A stretch of DNA of 64,000 nucleotides from Xanthostigma xanthostigma (taxonomy: Eukaryota; Arthropoda; Insecta; Raphidioptera; Raphidiidae). The notes under the pieces are model-generated. The model was given only the letters and a program-made list of their open reading frames with translations, did not search any database and was not told the origin of the DNA. This document shows, one piece after another, positions 9,949 through 22,021 of the stretch. The stretch lies in contig OY754466.1 of the NCBI GenBank assembly GCA_963575645.1, forward strand, positions 45,416,001 to 45,480,000, in the 5' to 3' direction. Made by a program: the position numbers and the translations under genes. Each line of letters begins with the position of its first letter. The stretch's first letter is position 1.

Positions 9949-12352
9949 CGGAGATACTGTCTCCTTAAATCTAATTTTAATGCTTGGTTTAATCGACATT
10001 CAGTTATATGAATTCTGTGAACTCCTTCTTCCATGTCCTGCCATAGTAGACTTTAGATATGTGAATTATATCTAAAGATGGGTAACACTGGGTATATAGT
10101 GCTGTAATATTCCTTAATGCGGTGACGTCATATTTCTAACGGATTGGGTTCTGGTCAAAGTCTTCTGAGATATTGTCGCATAATTGACATTGATACTATT
10201 GTCCCATTTCCTGTTGTCAGTTCGTCACGTAGTTTGCACCCAGATTCTAGTTGTTTACCCGCTTGATGACTAATAAATTGCAAATCTTACAATGTCCAAG
10301 CAACTGAAAATTGATTATGGCCGTAGCCACTGGGAGTTAAATGTGTATTTGTATCGTTCAAAAATCATAACCAACAAAATTGTTTTATTGGGTTTGTAGA
10401 CTGATATATTAGTTAGGGAGCTGACGCGTAAAAAAAGCTGGTCGTCTCAACCTTCTGCCGCTTGGTAAAGCTATTTAAGTAATTTAGAGCATTTTTTCTT
10501 CTATGATATATAGGCGGAATCTGGACCCATTTTAAGATAGGGGGGATAAAAAATTTCAAAGGGTTAAAATTTAAAAAAAAAGTCTGCCGCTTCATTTTTA
10601 GGTTCTGTTAGAGTCAAATGACCGGGAAATACCAGCAACAGAAATTTTTGACCAATTGCAATTTCAGATAAATATCGAGATGGTTCCCTATTCAAGGCCA
10701 TCGCTGATTACCTGTCAAACTTCTGTGCTCAAAATTTGCCTACCTTATCCTAATGTTCTAAAAAATTCCTTCATTCGCCCATTGCTATTGATTAAGTTGA
10801 AGTTTAAAAATTGTAGAAAATAACGGGAAGTGTGACAGATGGAAAATAGTAATGGTGCGAAAGTTAAACGCATTATTATTATTAATTCTATAGTTATTAA
10901 AAAGCTGTGGTTTTTCAATAAAAGTCGATGAAAATACTATTAAATTTAATAGAATTTTAATCAACAACAAAAATTAAATATAAATCAGGAAATTGTTTTG
11001 TGATGTCCTGCAATATGTAGCAACATTTACAGGAAATGAAAGAATGTCAACAGAATTTGCGTATGACCGTATTCACAACAAACATTGCACGATAATCCTA
11101 AATTGAGATCTGACATATGGAAGGGGTTGCCGATGACGTAATCAATATGGCGACATTGAAAGAATCATTTTAAAATCAGTGTGAAAGGAATTTATTGATT
11201 TTCTCCGCTTTTTATGCTGATTAAAAATGAAACATATCTGTCAGTGGCCAAATATGTAAGCTTGTAGTCCAAGGACGGCGACCAAAAATTGTAAGAATTT
11301 TTTTAAGGGCTAATATTTCGAAATTAGCTAGTATTTAGGATGTATTTAAATAAAATATATATATATATGTACTAGTTTGAAGGTCAGCGGTCGAGACACC
11401 TGTTGTAGAAGCGCTTTAAAAGAAAAAATAGTTTTGTAAAAGCCAGTGGTTGAAATTCGGCCGTAATTCATCACATTTTTAAGTTTGAACGTTACTGAGG
11501 TTCTTTTGTCATTGTATGGATTTCTCCTGAATCGATTTTACCTGTGTTAATTTGTACACATCGTGATGAAACATATATTGTGCACATCCCATTATCAAAA
11601 CGAACGCGTGTTTCATCACGCGTGCAAATTAATACACTCAAACGGTACCACACCCTTTTTCCTTCCCAAATTTATTTATAGACAGTTTTTATAGTTTTTT
11701 TTTTTGCTACCAAACCTAACTATTTACTCTAAAAATGTGTTTGTTACACTTTGTATATTGTTTGCATATTCGATTTGATATAGGTATCAGTTTTCAAAAT
11801 CCATACAAACAAAATGATTTGAAACAATAAACAAAACACAACGGTATAATTTCAATAAACAAGTTGTCAGATGTTGAAATAAGAATCAATATTTTCTTGA
11901 TTGATCTTGTATTGTGCAGTTATTTTTGAGGATATCTGTAGGAAAATCTCGCGTCTTTCGATCATATTTCACATAATATTCTCATTCGTCTATAAATCTT
12001 GTAATCTGGCGACTGGGATTTTCCTTTCTCACTTAATACTTCGTATTCGTTCACTCGGAAAATATTAAAAGGGATCATATTTTTCTTCATTTTGAATCGT
12101 TATAATATTAGGACGATTTCATCAACAACGTTTTATGCATTACAAATATCCTCCGTAATTTGTATAGTGTTTTCTTTGTCTGTTCTCCTTTTCTTTTCAT
12201 TTAGGCTTTATAGGATAGATTACTTTTGTTATTCTCTTCTTTTTCTTTTGCAATTTACATAAACCACTTAGAGTTTGCGTTATACAAGCCGTCTCAAAAA
12301 CATTATAGTCAAACCTTTGACTATTTAATAGAAATGGACGCCTAGTTGCACC
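9949..12352. other. AT-rich region without recognised genes
   Basis: No coding sequence convinces. 10785-10895 (AAGTTGAAGTTTAAAAATTG, ATAACGGGAAGTGTG) is a dispersed repeat with a second copy at 39516-39670. 11543-11637 is an imperfect hairpin (TGTTAATTTGTACACATCG / inverted CGCGTGCAAATTAATACA). 11357-11368 is a short AT run. I see nothing else I can name. Confidence 0.5.
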
Positions 12353-12697
12353 CATATAGTTAATAACTTCTATATTACTAATGGCCGTAATTGGAAACGT
12401 GGCCTATGAAGTGAGACAACAAATGACTGTTTTCTATCTCTTTCTTTTTACTTGACCCGTTGTACGCAAGTGTCGCGTCTGCAGTGCGGCAATTAGTAAG
12501 TGAAATAGGGCAAGCCACCTCCCTTTCACAGCTTAGTTCCATGTGCAAACTGACGATGCAACTGACGCGCATCCATTCACGGACATGCGCACGAGACTCA
12601 GAGTATAATAAGTGAGACAGACGTATAAATGTCTGCACCGTAGTGTTCAAGTCTTTCTCCCGATCTTTGCTAGAAAATAGAGAGTATTAAATATATG
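12353..12697. mobile_element. Reverse-orientation sister of the 9.2-kb TIR element
   Basis: Minus-strand sequence matches 9190-9540 along its length, sharing for example GAATGGATGCGCGTCAGTTG and AGAAAGAGATAGAAAACAGTC. Its ends are CATATAGTTAATAACTTC and, inverted, CATATATTTAATACTCTC. Flanks GTTGCACC / TTTGCTCC agree at 6 of 8 positions, so this copy looks older. Non-coding, despite an open frame on the minus strand. Confidence 0.7.
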
Positions 12698-12989
12698 TTT
12701 GCTCCTCCTTTTTCCATAGTAGCAATGTATAACAATCGTCGACAACATCTTTCAATTTTTGTGGTACATTGTTCTTTCCATAAAAAATGAACTGCGCAAC
12801 GGAGCAGAAAAAGTGGTGCTCGTTAGAAGGAGATAGCCAGTCGTGGCTGCCTATTCACGTATATTTCAAATCAATAGCGATCTTAGATTCAATCATAGAC
12901 TATGCACAGATTGGCAGCTGCGACTAAGGTTTGAACATTTTCAAATTAAAGAGATCGCCAAAAAATGTCATTCATCAATATGGCGCTGC

Positions 12990-13270
12990 AAAGGTTTGTT
13001 TTAAGCATATACTCTTATTCTATGCCGAGCATCGGAATAAAATCGCATTCGAACCATTAGGGTGCAAACATAATTATACCTACTTCTGGCTTTTTTACGC
13101 CGTAAGCACTGGCGTATCCAGGAGGGCAAAACAAGCACGGGGGACCCGGCTTAAGAAATTTCTAATTTGCCCCCTCCTGGGCCAAAATCTGGGTACGCCC
13201 ATGTTAACGTCATAGAAAAAGATACAATTTTTAAAGCAACATACTTTATTCAGATTGAGATTTAAGAAAC
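12990..13270 (-). repeat. Fragment of the 31-kb hAT element, with the same nested MITE
   Basis: The minus strand aligns by eye with 31400-31640, sharing CAATCTGAATAAA, TCTTTTTCTATGACGTTAAC, TTTGCACCCTAATGG and GCGATTTTATTCC. Both copies carry the roughly 97-bp MITE at the same site, so the MITE inserted before the host element spread. Confidence 0.65.
13107..13203. mobile_element. 97-bp hAT-type MITE
   Basis: Terminal inverted repeats CACTGGCGTATCCAGGAGGG and, inverted from the right, CATGGGCGTACCCAG...CCCAGGAGGG. GC-rich interior. The second copy is 31462-31558. Confidence 0.6.
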
Positions 13271-13415
13271 TAAAAAGTCAAGTCTCTGAACTCATCCTTA
13301 TTGCTGATGTGATATAAAACTAAGTTTCTCCGTATAACTAGACATAAATACTACGAATTATTAAAAATATTTAATAACCCGACAACAGTAAAACAAGTGA
13401 GATGTTATAACAAAT

Positions 13416-14031
13416 TAAGATAATATATAAGAAGGTATTCCAATCCTGCAATGCATCATGGGAAATGTGTCAAGCGGTCGCGCCACCACGAGTGTGTCAG
13501 ATACACTAGCCATCCAATCCTGCAATGCATCATGGGAAATGTGTCAAGCGGTCGCGCCACCACGAGGGTGTCAGATACACTAGCCATTTTTTTTCACCCT
13601 TCAATTAATTAATTGATTAATAAACAATATTTATTATTATTATTTAGTATCTGACACACTCGTGGTGGCGCGACCGCTTGACACATTTCCCATGATGCAT
13701 TGCAGGATTGGATGGCTAGTGTATCTGACACACTCGTGGTGGCGCGACCGCTTGACACATTTCCCATGATGCATTGCAGGATTGGATGGCTAGTGTATCT
13801 GACACACTCGTGGTGGCGCGACCGCTTGACACATTTCCCATGATGCATTGCAGGATTGGATGGCTAGTGTATCTGACACACTCGTGGTGGCGCGACCGCT
13901 TGACACATTTCCCATGATGCATTGCAGGATTGGATGGCTAGTGTATCTGACACACCCGTGGTGGCGCGACCGCTTGACACATTTCCCATGATGCATTGCA
14001 GGATTGGAATACCTTCTTATATATTATCTTA
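13416..14031. mobile_element. Foldback transposon made of 74-bp units, exact 8-bp TSD
   Basis: 616-bp element flanked by TAACAAAT on both sides (13408-13415 and 14032-14039). Ends TAAGATAATATATAAGAAGG / inverted. The left arm holds two 74-bp units (13441-13588) and the right arm five inverted units (about 13640-14009). A 51-bp AT spacer separates them. Units contain CAATCCTGCAATGCATCATG and GTCAAGCGGTCGCGCC and are almost identical. The 8-bp duplication suggests hAT-type mobilisation. Open frames across the units are by-products of the periodicity. Confidence 0.9.
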
Positions 14032-14050
14032 TAACAAATGTACCTAGAGT

Positions 14051-14322
14051 CAGTGGCGTATCTAGGCCTGGGCGAGAAGCGGGTCCTCACCCACAGCCTC
14101 GCGCGATTCGCTCTTGTGTGCTGACTTGAGGCCAAACGCCATAGTCTATATTAACTACGCTAAATAAATAGGACGATTAGATCCTACTAAATATAATCTA
14201 CATATAAATATGGCAACATCACTGCATTGATCTTAATTTTTGGGAATAGGTACCTAGTGAAAGAAAAGGGCCTCGCTGATGGGACTTCGCCCACGTCTAG
14301 ATTAGTCCACGCTACACGCCTG
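14051..14322. mobile_element. hAT-like non-autonomous element (probable)
   Basis: Left end CAGTGGCGTATCTAGGCCTG then GGGCGAGAAGC. Right end inverted reads CAGGCGTGTAGCGTGGAC, then TCTAGACGTGGGCGAAG. The CAGTGGCGTA start is common in hAT elements. TSD not clear. Confidence 0.45.
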
Positions 14323-14595
14323 CACTGTGTAGAGTATCTTTGTCTTTTTCTCCTTTCTTCTTTTTCTATCTAAAGTTTAATGTTCATTTAATTGTATTTA
14401 ATTGTTTTTTTTAAATATCAAATATTTTATTACGTTGAAAAATATTCAGATATGAAAAAGAATTGGTTTTACTTAAGATATTACGAATGTTTTTATTTTG
14501 GAATTGACGTTTTTTGATGGATATATCGGAATTGAATATTGTAGAAACTTTTTATCTTTTTACACAAATTAAAAACAATATAATTAATAATATTT

Positions 14596-14805
14596 TTCAA
14601 ATAAATAAAACTATCGACCAGTTTTTTCCAACTTAATTCTATTAGATAATTACTAATTAATTTTTATATTTTTGGCTTAATTCTGAAGAAGATCCAAATC
14701 CGGACCTAATCGTCATCTATTGAATTATAATTTTATAGTTTTTGTCAATATATAGTCTGAAAAAATTGGTCGATAATGTTATTTATTTGAAGAGTTGTAT
14801 TGAAA
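14596..14805 (+). repeat. Degenerate copy of the CTGAAGA/CGAAACGT retroelement family
   Basis: Left part AAATAAATAAAACTATCGACC and right part AAAATTGGTCGATAATG...TTATTTATTTGAAG are inverted. The core reads CTGAAGAAGATCCAAATCCG then GACCTAATCGTC, so GAAA is mutated. Same family as 18.4, 37.7 and 59.4 kb. Confidence 0.65.
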
Positions 14806-15399
14806 CGTAAATCAAAGATTTTATTAATATTTTTGTACTCATCCGATTTGAAAAATATTTCAGTGTATAAAATCTTATATCTACTTCTTCCCGAGGAACA
14901 CGTGCTGAATATTTTCACGTTAAGACAAAAGGGGGGATGAGACGAACGAAAATGTAAAGAATTTGGAAAAAATAAAAGTGTAGGTACCTAAAAAGTAAAA
15001 AAAACACTGTTATGAAACTTGTTCACACATTTTTCTAAATGCCTTAAATTTTCGCTCACCTCTCATCCTTCTTTTATAAATAATAAAGCAATAAGTTTTA
15101 TGTAGCAAAATACTTTTTCAAATCGGTTCAGCAATTGCTGAGATTTCTCTTTACAATATAATATTATTAGAAAAACTTTAATACATGTTATCCATATAGG
15201 TTCTTAATACACCTATATTGCTAGTAGGGATCTGGAAAAGGATGACGACACAACGGTACTGATGTAGATACATACGTCTGTATATGATATTACCTAAACT
15301 ATCTGATAATTCATTCTCTGAACTATTTTAATATAAAACTGGGCAACCATAACTACAAATTGTATGCCGAAAACTGGTCTCCACCCTATATTCTAGTCC
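14806..15399. other. AT-rich region, nothing recognised
   Basis: No supported gene or element. Short AT-rich frames only. Confidence 0.4.
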
Positions 15400-15407
15400 A
15401 AAGAGAT

Positions 15408-15959
15408 CAGCGTTGCCAGTTTTTTTTTCGCCAAGTCGGGATTTTGGAACTCTTTGAGTGAAAACAGCGGGATTCTTTCGTCGAAAGCGGGACATAGTAA
15501 AAAAACGTATATAATCAGAAGTTTTCAAATACCTATTTATCTTTTTATTTGAGTTAAAATTACGTTTACGTGACAATAGATAGCAAAAATAGCCATAGAA
15601 AATGTATTTTAATAAAAATATAATATTTTAAATCAGATTTACCCTGTCGTTAAATAGTTGAGTCTTATTCGTCTTCAGAATAAAAAAAAATAGAAATCAA
15701 AATCAAAAAAGTTTTATTCATTAGAAAAATATGGCGTTTCAAACAATAGTCTGCATGGAGTGAGTGTTACAAATTGAATAAGAGAATAATTATTTATAAG
15801 AATTACTTATTCATGATATTTCTGTGAAGATTTAACTTCTTTTAAAGTTATCCCTCAGTTATCCCCGAAAAGCGGGACTGAGCCTGTCCCGCGCGGGACA
15901 TTTAATTTTGATTTAAAAATCGGGACGTCCCGCCAAAATCGGGACGTCTGGCAACGCTG
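15408..15959. mobile_element. hAT non-autonomous element with exact 8-bp TSD
   Basis: 552 bp flanked by AAAGAGAT on both sides (15400-15407 and 15960-15967). Ends CAGCGTTGCCAG and CTGGCAACGCTG. The sub-terminal parts are GTCGGGATTTTGG on the left and CCAAAATCGGGACG on the right. It contains a retroelement-tail phrase AAAATCAAAAAAGTTTTATTC around 15700. No transposase frame. Confidence 0.85.
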
Positions 15960-15967
15960 AAAGAGAT

Positions 15968-16606
15968 ATACAATTAAGCTACATTTTTGGTGTTATCGTA
16001 AAACCGTAAAAATACCTAAATGGAATAAATTTTCGTGAACGAATTGATCAATATTGATCAAAATATAATTGATCTTGATATAGTTCGGAACCAGGAGAGG
16101 ACGCTTAATGGAAAGCTGAAAGCTTTTATGCATTAATCTTGTCTTCTGCATATAAGCTATAAACGTTTACCGTACAATATTTCAATCAGTTCACGTTTCA
16201 ATCGTTAAACTTAATATGTTTAAGGACAGTAGAATGCTCTTTAATAAAGAACTGCTGCATCGCTGAATCGACTCGGTTCGACCTTGACACAAAATGGACA
16301 AAATGGACGTTTTTAGAACATCGACATATATCAAATAGTGAAATTTTGTCGAAAAATATCTGTTCGTGGCAGTTTTCATTGTAGTCACATATAAACAAAA
16401 GGGTCGTCACTCGTCAGAGCTAAGATTTCTGCTAGAAAATTTATTGCTTATGTTGGTCGTTTTATTTTCTTTCTACTACGCATTCAAAGAATTACAGTGA
16501 AACATACCTCTGTTGGCCCATCTCTGATTCCATTAGATACAAGAAAAAGTTTAAATAGTTTTTTTGTTCAACTCGAGATTTATTATCGGAAACTGCTGAG
16601 GTATAT
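15968..16606. other. AT-rich region, nothing recognised
   Basis: Two overlapping minus-strand frames of 65-70 codons near 16200-16410 have no recognisable motif and ordinary AT-rich composition. I do not call them genes. Confidence 0.4.
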
Positions 16607-16855
16607 TTTTTTTTTCTATAAATTCATGTAACATTTTTATAAGGTTACATAAGAAAATATTCTAGAAAAACGTTATCAATTTATTAACTAAATACATAGT
16701 ATCTAATAATTGTTTTTCATAACACGTTCAACACAAATATTATTAACTATTAGATACTGCGTATTTAATTAATAAATCGATAACGTTTTTCTCGAATATT
16801 TTCTTATGTAACCTTATGAAAATGTTATATGAATTTACAGAAAAAAATGGAGATT
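16607..16855. repeat. Foldback element, arms of about 110 bp
   Basis: Arms TTCTATAAATTCATGTAACA / inverted and AGGTTACATAAGAAAATATT / inverted, then AAACGTTATC and TTAGATAC segments. The centre is AT-rich. Non-coding. Confidence 0.8.
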
Positions 16856-16869
16856 TCGAATGTAAAGAA

Positions 16870-17570
16870 AATATATGTTCCCAAAAACAATTTTGTTTAT
16901 CTAGCACACTACTTTAGATCATTTTATTGTTTGATATGTGATATGGTTAATAAGTGACATAATATTCTTTTCGAAAAAAGGAAATATTCTCTTAAAAAGT
17001 ACGTTAATATTACTAAATATTATAAAAATGCCAAGTATTTGTGTGATGCAAACTCATAAATGACATTCATAAAGAACAAAAAATTCGCGTCAAAAAATAT
17101 CCAGATAAACAGAGAATTCGTCCAAAAATAAACAATTTTCAATTGGAGTATCGGAAATAAAAATGTTTTTAATAAACATATTATGTACGCACGTTAGATG
17201 GTACATTTGGTTAGTAGAATTTATATTTTTATATTTAAGGGCTGATACGTACTTGAAAAATCGGCTTCTGGTCTATAAAAAAAATCCAACTTCAAAAATA
17301 ATTATTTGCAACATTATATAAATTACACAAAAAAAAAAATTGTTAACGCTTGCGATGAGGTCGGGGCCGGTAACGACTAGTAGGTACCTAATAAATATTT
17401 CTAATATTATGGCATTTGCTTTTCGATTATAATCACGCATTTCTTTATGATGCAACAGTTGTTTTACAACAAAAAAACATTTGACTTTATTTTCAAAACA
17501 TATTTTAGAAACTATAAGATTTTGAAAAAAAAACTGTTTTACAAAAATTTCTTGGAGAATGAAAAGAATA
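16870..17570. other. AT-rich region with one dispersed repeat fragment
   Basis: 17340-17530 carries TTGTTAACGCTTGCGATGAG, GTAACGACTAGTA and a TTTTCAAAACATATTT phrase. This is a degenerate copy of the family at 54.4, 58.5 and 62.6 kb. The rest shows nothing. Confidence 0.45.
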
Positions 17571-17579
17571 GTAATAATT

Positions 17580-18545
17580 TTTCAGATAAATAAACTAGCG
17601 GAAAAAATTAAAGGATCAAAAAAAATTTCCAGATTTTTCGAGGTTTTTCAAGTGGCTGTATTTCCCTTAAAAATTGTCGTACTGGAATTTTAAAAAAAGG
17701 ATTTTAAAGCTCGAAGTTTCTAGTTTTGAGATCTTATGATGAAAAATTTTTTCAAGCGACGTGTTCCGCTCAATCCTAATGAATACCGAAGAAAAAAATT
17801 TTTCGAAATTTTTTCGGTTCTTTTTTTTGGTCTACGAACTTGGAAAAAATTTTTCCAACTTAACCACTATATGGATCGGATAACTTGTTCATTCAGCTTT
17901 AATTTGCTTTTTCGAAAAGTTCGATACGACCACTTCTCGCTGAGATATCGATCTTTGAATGGAAAAGGATCTCTTTGTCTTTAACCTTCAATATCTCAGC
18001 AACCACTAATCGCAGAAGAAAATTAAGAAGGGTTTTGAAATCTTGAATAAATTTCCCACAAAAATCAGCTACGCTTTTATGACAAAAATTTTTTTTCTAT
18101 TTTTTACATTAATTTGAAAAATCAAGGAAAAAAGGGCTTTTGGTTGCTTTTGGGATAATCAGGCGCTAAGTTGGAAATATCGAGAAAGCCAGTAATGTTG
18201 AGTGTGCCTTTTACAGTTCAATATGCCCACAAAAACCTCACAAAGTTTCGATTCAATCCATCGATCCGTTTTTTTGTTTTATTCGATCGAATTTTTGAAA
18301 AAAAATTAAAGGATCACGATTTTAACTTTAAGTGATCTTTAACAAAATGCAAAAAAAAATGTTTTTTTCAGTTTTTTTTTCTAATTGGGTTTTGAAAATT
18401 ATTAATAAATTTTTATATTTTTTAGATCAGTTCTGAAGAAAATCCTAATCCGGACCGAAACGTTAATGTATAATTTTATATTTTTTGTTAATATATTTGT
18501 CTGAAAAATTGGTCGATAATTTTATTTTTATTTATTGAAGAATAA
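17580..18545 (+). repeat. Old retroelement body/tail with hammerhead-like core
   Basis: A long degenerate non-coding stretch of TTTCTAGTTTTGAGATC and CAATATCTCAGCAACC phrases, typical of insect retroelement UTRs. It runs into TTCTGAAGAAAATCC then GACCGAAACGTTAATG (core 18433-18464) and the shared end TCTGAAAAATTGGTCGATAA. The terminal 150 bases match the 59.4-kb element. Confidence 0.55.
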
Positions 18546-19535
18546 TATGTCGTCATGAAAAATATAGGTACCTACTGCTCCAATAAAAAAACAAAGTTTC
18601 TAACACATGCGTCATCTCCGCAAGCGCGAATTTTTTCCAAAAAATTATGAAGTTCTTCATATCTATGTCAAACATCCTGTTCAGAGCCTTAAGTAGCGAA
18701 AGTATTGTGAAATTGTAAAAAGGGTGCGGTTGGGATGTACGTTTAAAGAAGAGAGAAAAAAAGAACAACATTTGCTATGAGCAATAAATTTGCTAGCAAA
18801 AACCTTAGCTTTAACGACCCTTTTGTTTATTTGTGGAAATGGAACAGTACAATTTCCAGAATATGTTTTCGGCAAAATGGCACGTCGACCCATTATGAAG
18901 AAGATTAAGACAAATGTTCCCGGGCTGACTCGTTTCACAGCTCAGAGGTGACGGCGATAATGTATATTATTTTCAAATGGACAAACTCAGTGACGTATCT
19001 TTTTTTTAAAAATAATTTACTTAAATGTACCTAGACCTTATAAGTCATTATTTAGAAGATATTTTTTATTTACTGCTCCCTTGTAACAATAAAAATATAT
19101 TTAGTTCCTTACTCAAAGCTTGGCTCTTGAACCAAACAAATGTTGTATACTTATTTTGTATTTGTCAGTATAAGGTATATAATGCGCTTTAGTTTTTCTT
19201 TTGATATTACATTTATTTTTTTTTTCTATTCAAATGTTTTGTGTCCAGGGTAATTCAACCCACTTAAGCTTTGATTAAAATGTCCATATCATCTCTTTTT
19301 TTCTTAATGGTTCCTTCAGCACAGGTTTTCCTTGGAAGGAACCTATATACTTTCATTTATGTGTATTTTGTTTGTTTATAAATCAATGTATTTTTCATGG
19401 AAGTAATAAGTTATTATTATTATTATTATTATATGGCTGTTTAATTAATAATTAATAAATAATAATTTACTAAAACACTCAATTCATCATAAGTCCCGTA
19501 ATAATCTGCATAAAAATGCATTTCGTTTGCTTTGA
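18546..19535. other. AT-rich region with ATT microsatellite
   Basis: No gene supported. A short ATT run lies at about 19412-19432. A small hairpin GGTTCCTTC / GAAGGAACC is near 19310-19343. Minus-strand frames of 72-85 codons at 18.5-18.9 kb show no motif. Confidence 0.4.
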
Positions 19536-19539
19536 TGTT

Positions 19540-19800
19540 TAGATGCAGAAAGAACTGTCAGAACATTTGACAATGGCCTTGGATTGTGAACGTATACACA
19601 TCTTTCCATATAAAAAGCATTCTAGAGTTATCGATCCTGCTCGAAAAAAATCGATCGATTGAAACAATATTTTTCTTAAACTATTTGTATGCATGTATTT
19701 AGCATCGTTTTTTGCACAGTTTCCATTTTGAAATAACGTTTTTCTACGAATTTTGACCAAAAAACTTAGCTTGAAAGCGATCTTTTCCTATGTAGAACAA
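19540..19800 (-). repeat. Dispersed repeat that serves as an empty site for the 59.4-kb insertion
   Basis: Contains CAGAAAGAACTGTCAGAAC, GACAATGGCCTTGGATTGTG and GATCGATTGAAACAATATTT, then ATGTATTTAGCATCG. Homologous to 59240-59433 plus 59744-59800, but without the 310-bp insertion. A third copy is at 63730-64000. Confidence 0.65.
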
Positions 19801-19907
19801 TCATTTGTTTTTATGCCGATTATAGATGACAAGGAGTTTGAATACGACTGCTCCTGAAGTTTGGAAACTGCAATCTATGACTACATTCTAAGATCATTGT
19901 CAAATTA

Positions 19908-20590
19908 TTTTGACGTGATAACGTCTTATAAATTGATGAATCACCAATCTTATAAATTGATAAAACACCGGCTGCATGTACGAAAAAGTGTAACGTTCCT
20001 AACGTAACGTTCCTAACGTAACGTTCCTAACGCGTAACGTTCCGCCTGACCCTGTGCGTGCTTTTTGCTAATTTCTCGCTCAATTTAAATCAGATCGGTT
20101 TGAAACCAGTCTTAAACGAAAGAGGAGAACATTTTACATAGATTTCGTACAACACAATTTGCCTAAACAGTTTTTTTATACAAAATATAGAAAAATAGCT
20201 TTATAAAATATAAATGCAATGTTGTCTAATGCATGCCGCGACGCGGTCGGTCGTCTTTGTTTGCCGTACATGGAAATTAGAATATAACGTATGTCTTGTC
20301 TTAACATGAAAACGGCTGCATTTCTAATGTTTAATTCAATTTTTTGACATTAGTATTTTATGAAATGCAACGCCTTCTAAGTTAAGTATTGGAATAACTA
20401 ATTATTATTAGAACATAATACTTTGACAGTTGCAAACGTCACTTTTGACATTTCTTATCATTCCGACACCAAGGATAAGCGGATTGAAACCAAATTTTGG
20501 GAGGTTTAGGTTATGTATTACGGAATACGTTATCACGTAAAACTATCGTCCGTAAACCGACTTTACAGACAACCAATTTTTTTTTTACAA
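19908..20590 (+). repeat. ACGTGATAACGT-ended dispersed element, copy 1
   Basis: Left TTTGACGTGATAACGTCTTA, right ATACGTTATCACGTAAAACT and then CCGTAAACCGACTTTACAG. Contains a 14-bp unit AACGTAACGTTCCT repeated about three times near 20000. Copies: 45918-46342 (inverted) and 56250-56560. Confidence 0.65.
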
Positions 20591-20594
20591 TCCT

Positions 20595-22020
20595 TTCTGC
20601 AACTCAAGACTACAAACCAGCTAACTCCACTTTTGACCGAATTTTAGATTAATTGATTAACACGAAAAGAAGACGGATTTTTTTTAACATAGTTGACTGT
20701 AGTCTCACCCTAATAATTCAATAAAATAATTCAGTAATGGTTACGCTTCAAGTATTGTTATTGTAAATCGATACTAATTTGTTAGTATCGGTAGTACAAC
20801 CGATAGCCATTGTTTTACGTAGGTACCAGACTCGCGTGTGGTACAAAAGTAATTTGGTTTTTAATCATGCCTAACGCGACAATAGTCAATTAATTATTTT
20901 TGTCACGTGTAATAATGGATCATTAGATGAGACTAGATATGTATTTATTACAAAAACCTGCATTGTTAACGCATCATTTGTCAGTGGCGGCGTTGTAGGG
21001 ATATTTTATTGAATAGTTTCTATTAGTGGCGTGTCGCTCCTGAGCGAGTCGTTCATAATGAACGACTCCTTTCTCCGAGCGGAGCGAGTCACTATTTTTT
21101 TTGTGAACGACTTACTCCATTGCTCTGTGCTGAGCTGTTCTGTACTGTTGCATTCGCACATTTACAGAGCGCACACAGCACAGGCCACAGAGGCACTAGT
21201 GAATTTTGCACATCTTTGCTAAGTCATTTAATGTCGACTGACATACTGTAAATGTAATAGTACTAAGCTTAACAGTGACTTAAACCGTTCACATGTACGT
21301 CGTCGACAAAGATATAATATTGTAACAGTAAACATTATTATTGTTAAGCTTTTATTATACTTTATAGTTATAAGACCCGGTACGGAAATTTTATGAGTAG
21401 TAAAATAAATTGGTGAGGCGTTACGCTCCACCGCTTCAAGTGAGGCGTTACGCTCGTCCGCTTCAAAAGAAACAAACATATACTTATATCTGTAGGATTT
21501 AGCGAAAGAATGAGATGAAATACATTACACAGCGTATCTAAGGAGTGAACTCCAGTCGTGCGTCGGAGCTGAGACACACACTTTTTTTCTAATTATACTG
21601 CGCACGTCACTGTCCGTTCAGTATTCATGGTGCGTCATATGCGTTGCGTTTTGTCTTTAGTCTTCACGCATTAAACATAAACAATTAACGCCTCTTCCCG
21701 TATCAAATAAATATGTAAAATTGACATTACATTTGTAACTGTCGCCAAACGTATTAAGCATGCGCGATGCGTATTTGTTTGCCGGCGTAATAATATTATT
21801 ACGCTATTGCCAAAACTTACGGACACGTGTCTTCAAAACCCAGGCCCCAACTAGATAGACCTCGTATCCCATTTTAAATGACTGTCCTTATATCTGAGAA
21901 TCTTGCAGGCGCGGATGAAAAATTTCTGAATAAAAGTCGCTTACTATCGAGCGGACAATCTTGTGTCGGAACGCAAACTGGCACAGATGACGCAACATTC
22001 GAGATAGCAGCCACAACTTT
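20595..22020. other. Region without recognised genes
   Basis: 21030-21110 has clustered GAACGACTC / GAGTCGTTC motifs (GTCGTTCATAATGAACGAC hairpin) and CCGAGCGGAGCGAG. A second GC-rich block GAGGCGTTACGCTC is repeated near 21414 and 21441. Open frames of 60-80 codons are not convincing. Confidence 0.4.
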
Positions 22021-22021
22021 T

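Noticed and set aside
13609..14135. Repeated frames with the same short peptide (MHHGKC...)
   Set aside because: Result of the 74-bp tandem unit inside the foldback element; the period shifts frame and stops differ.
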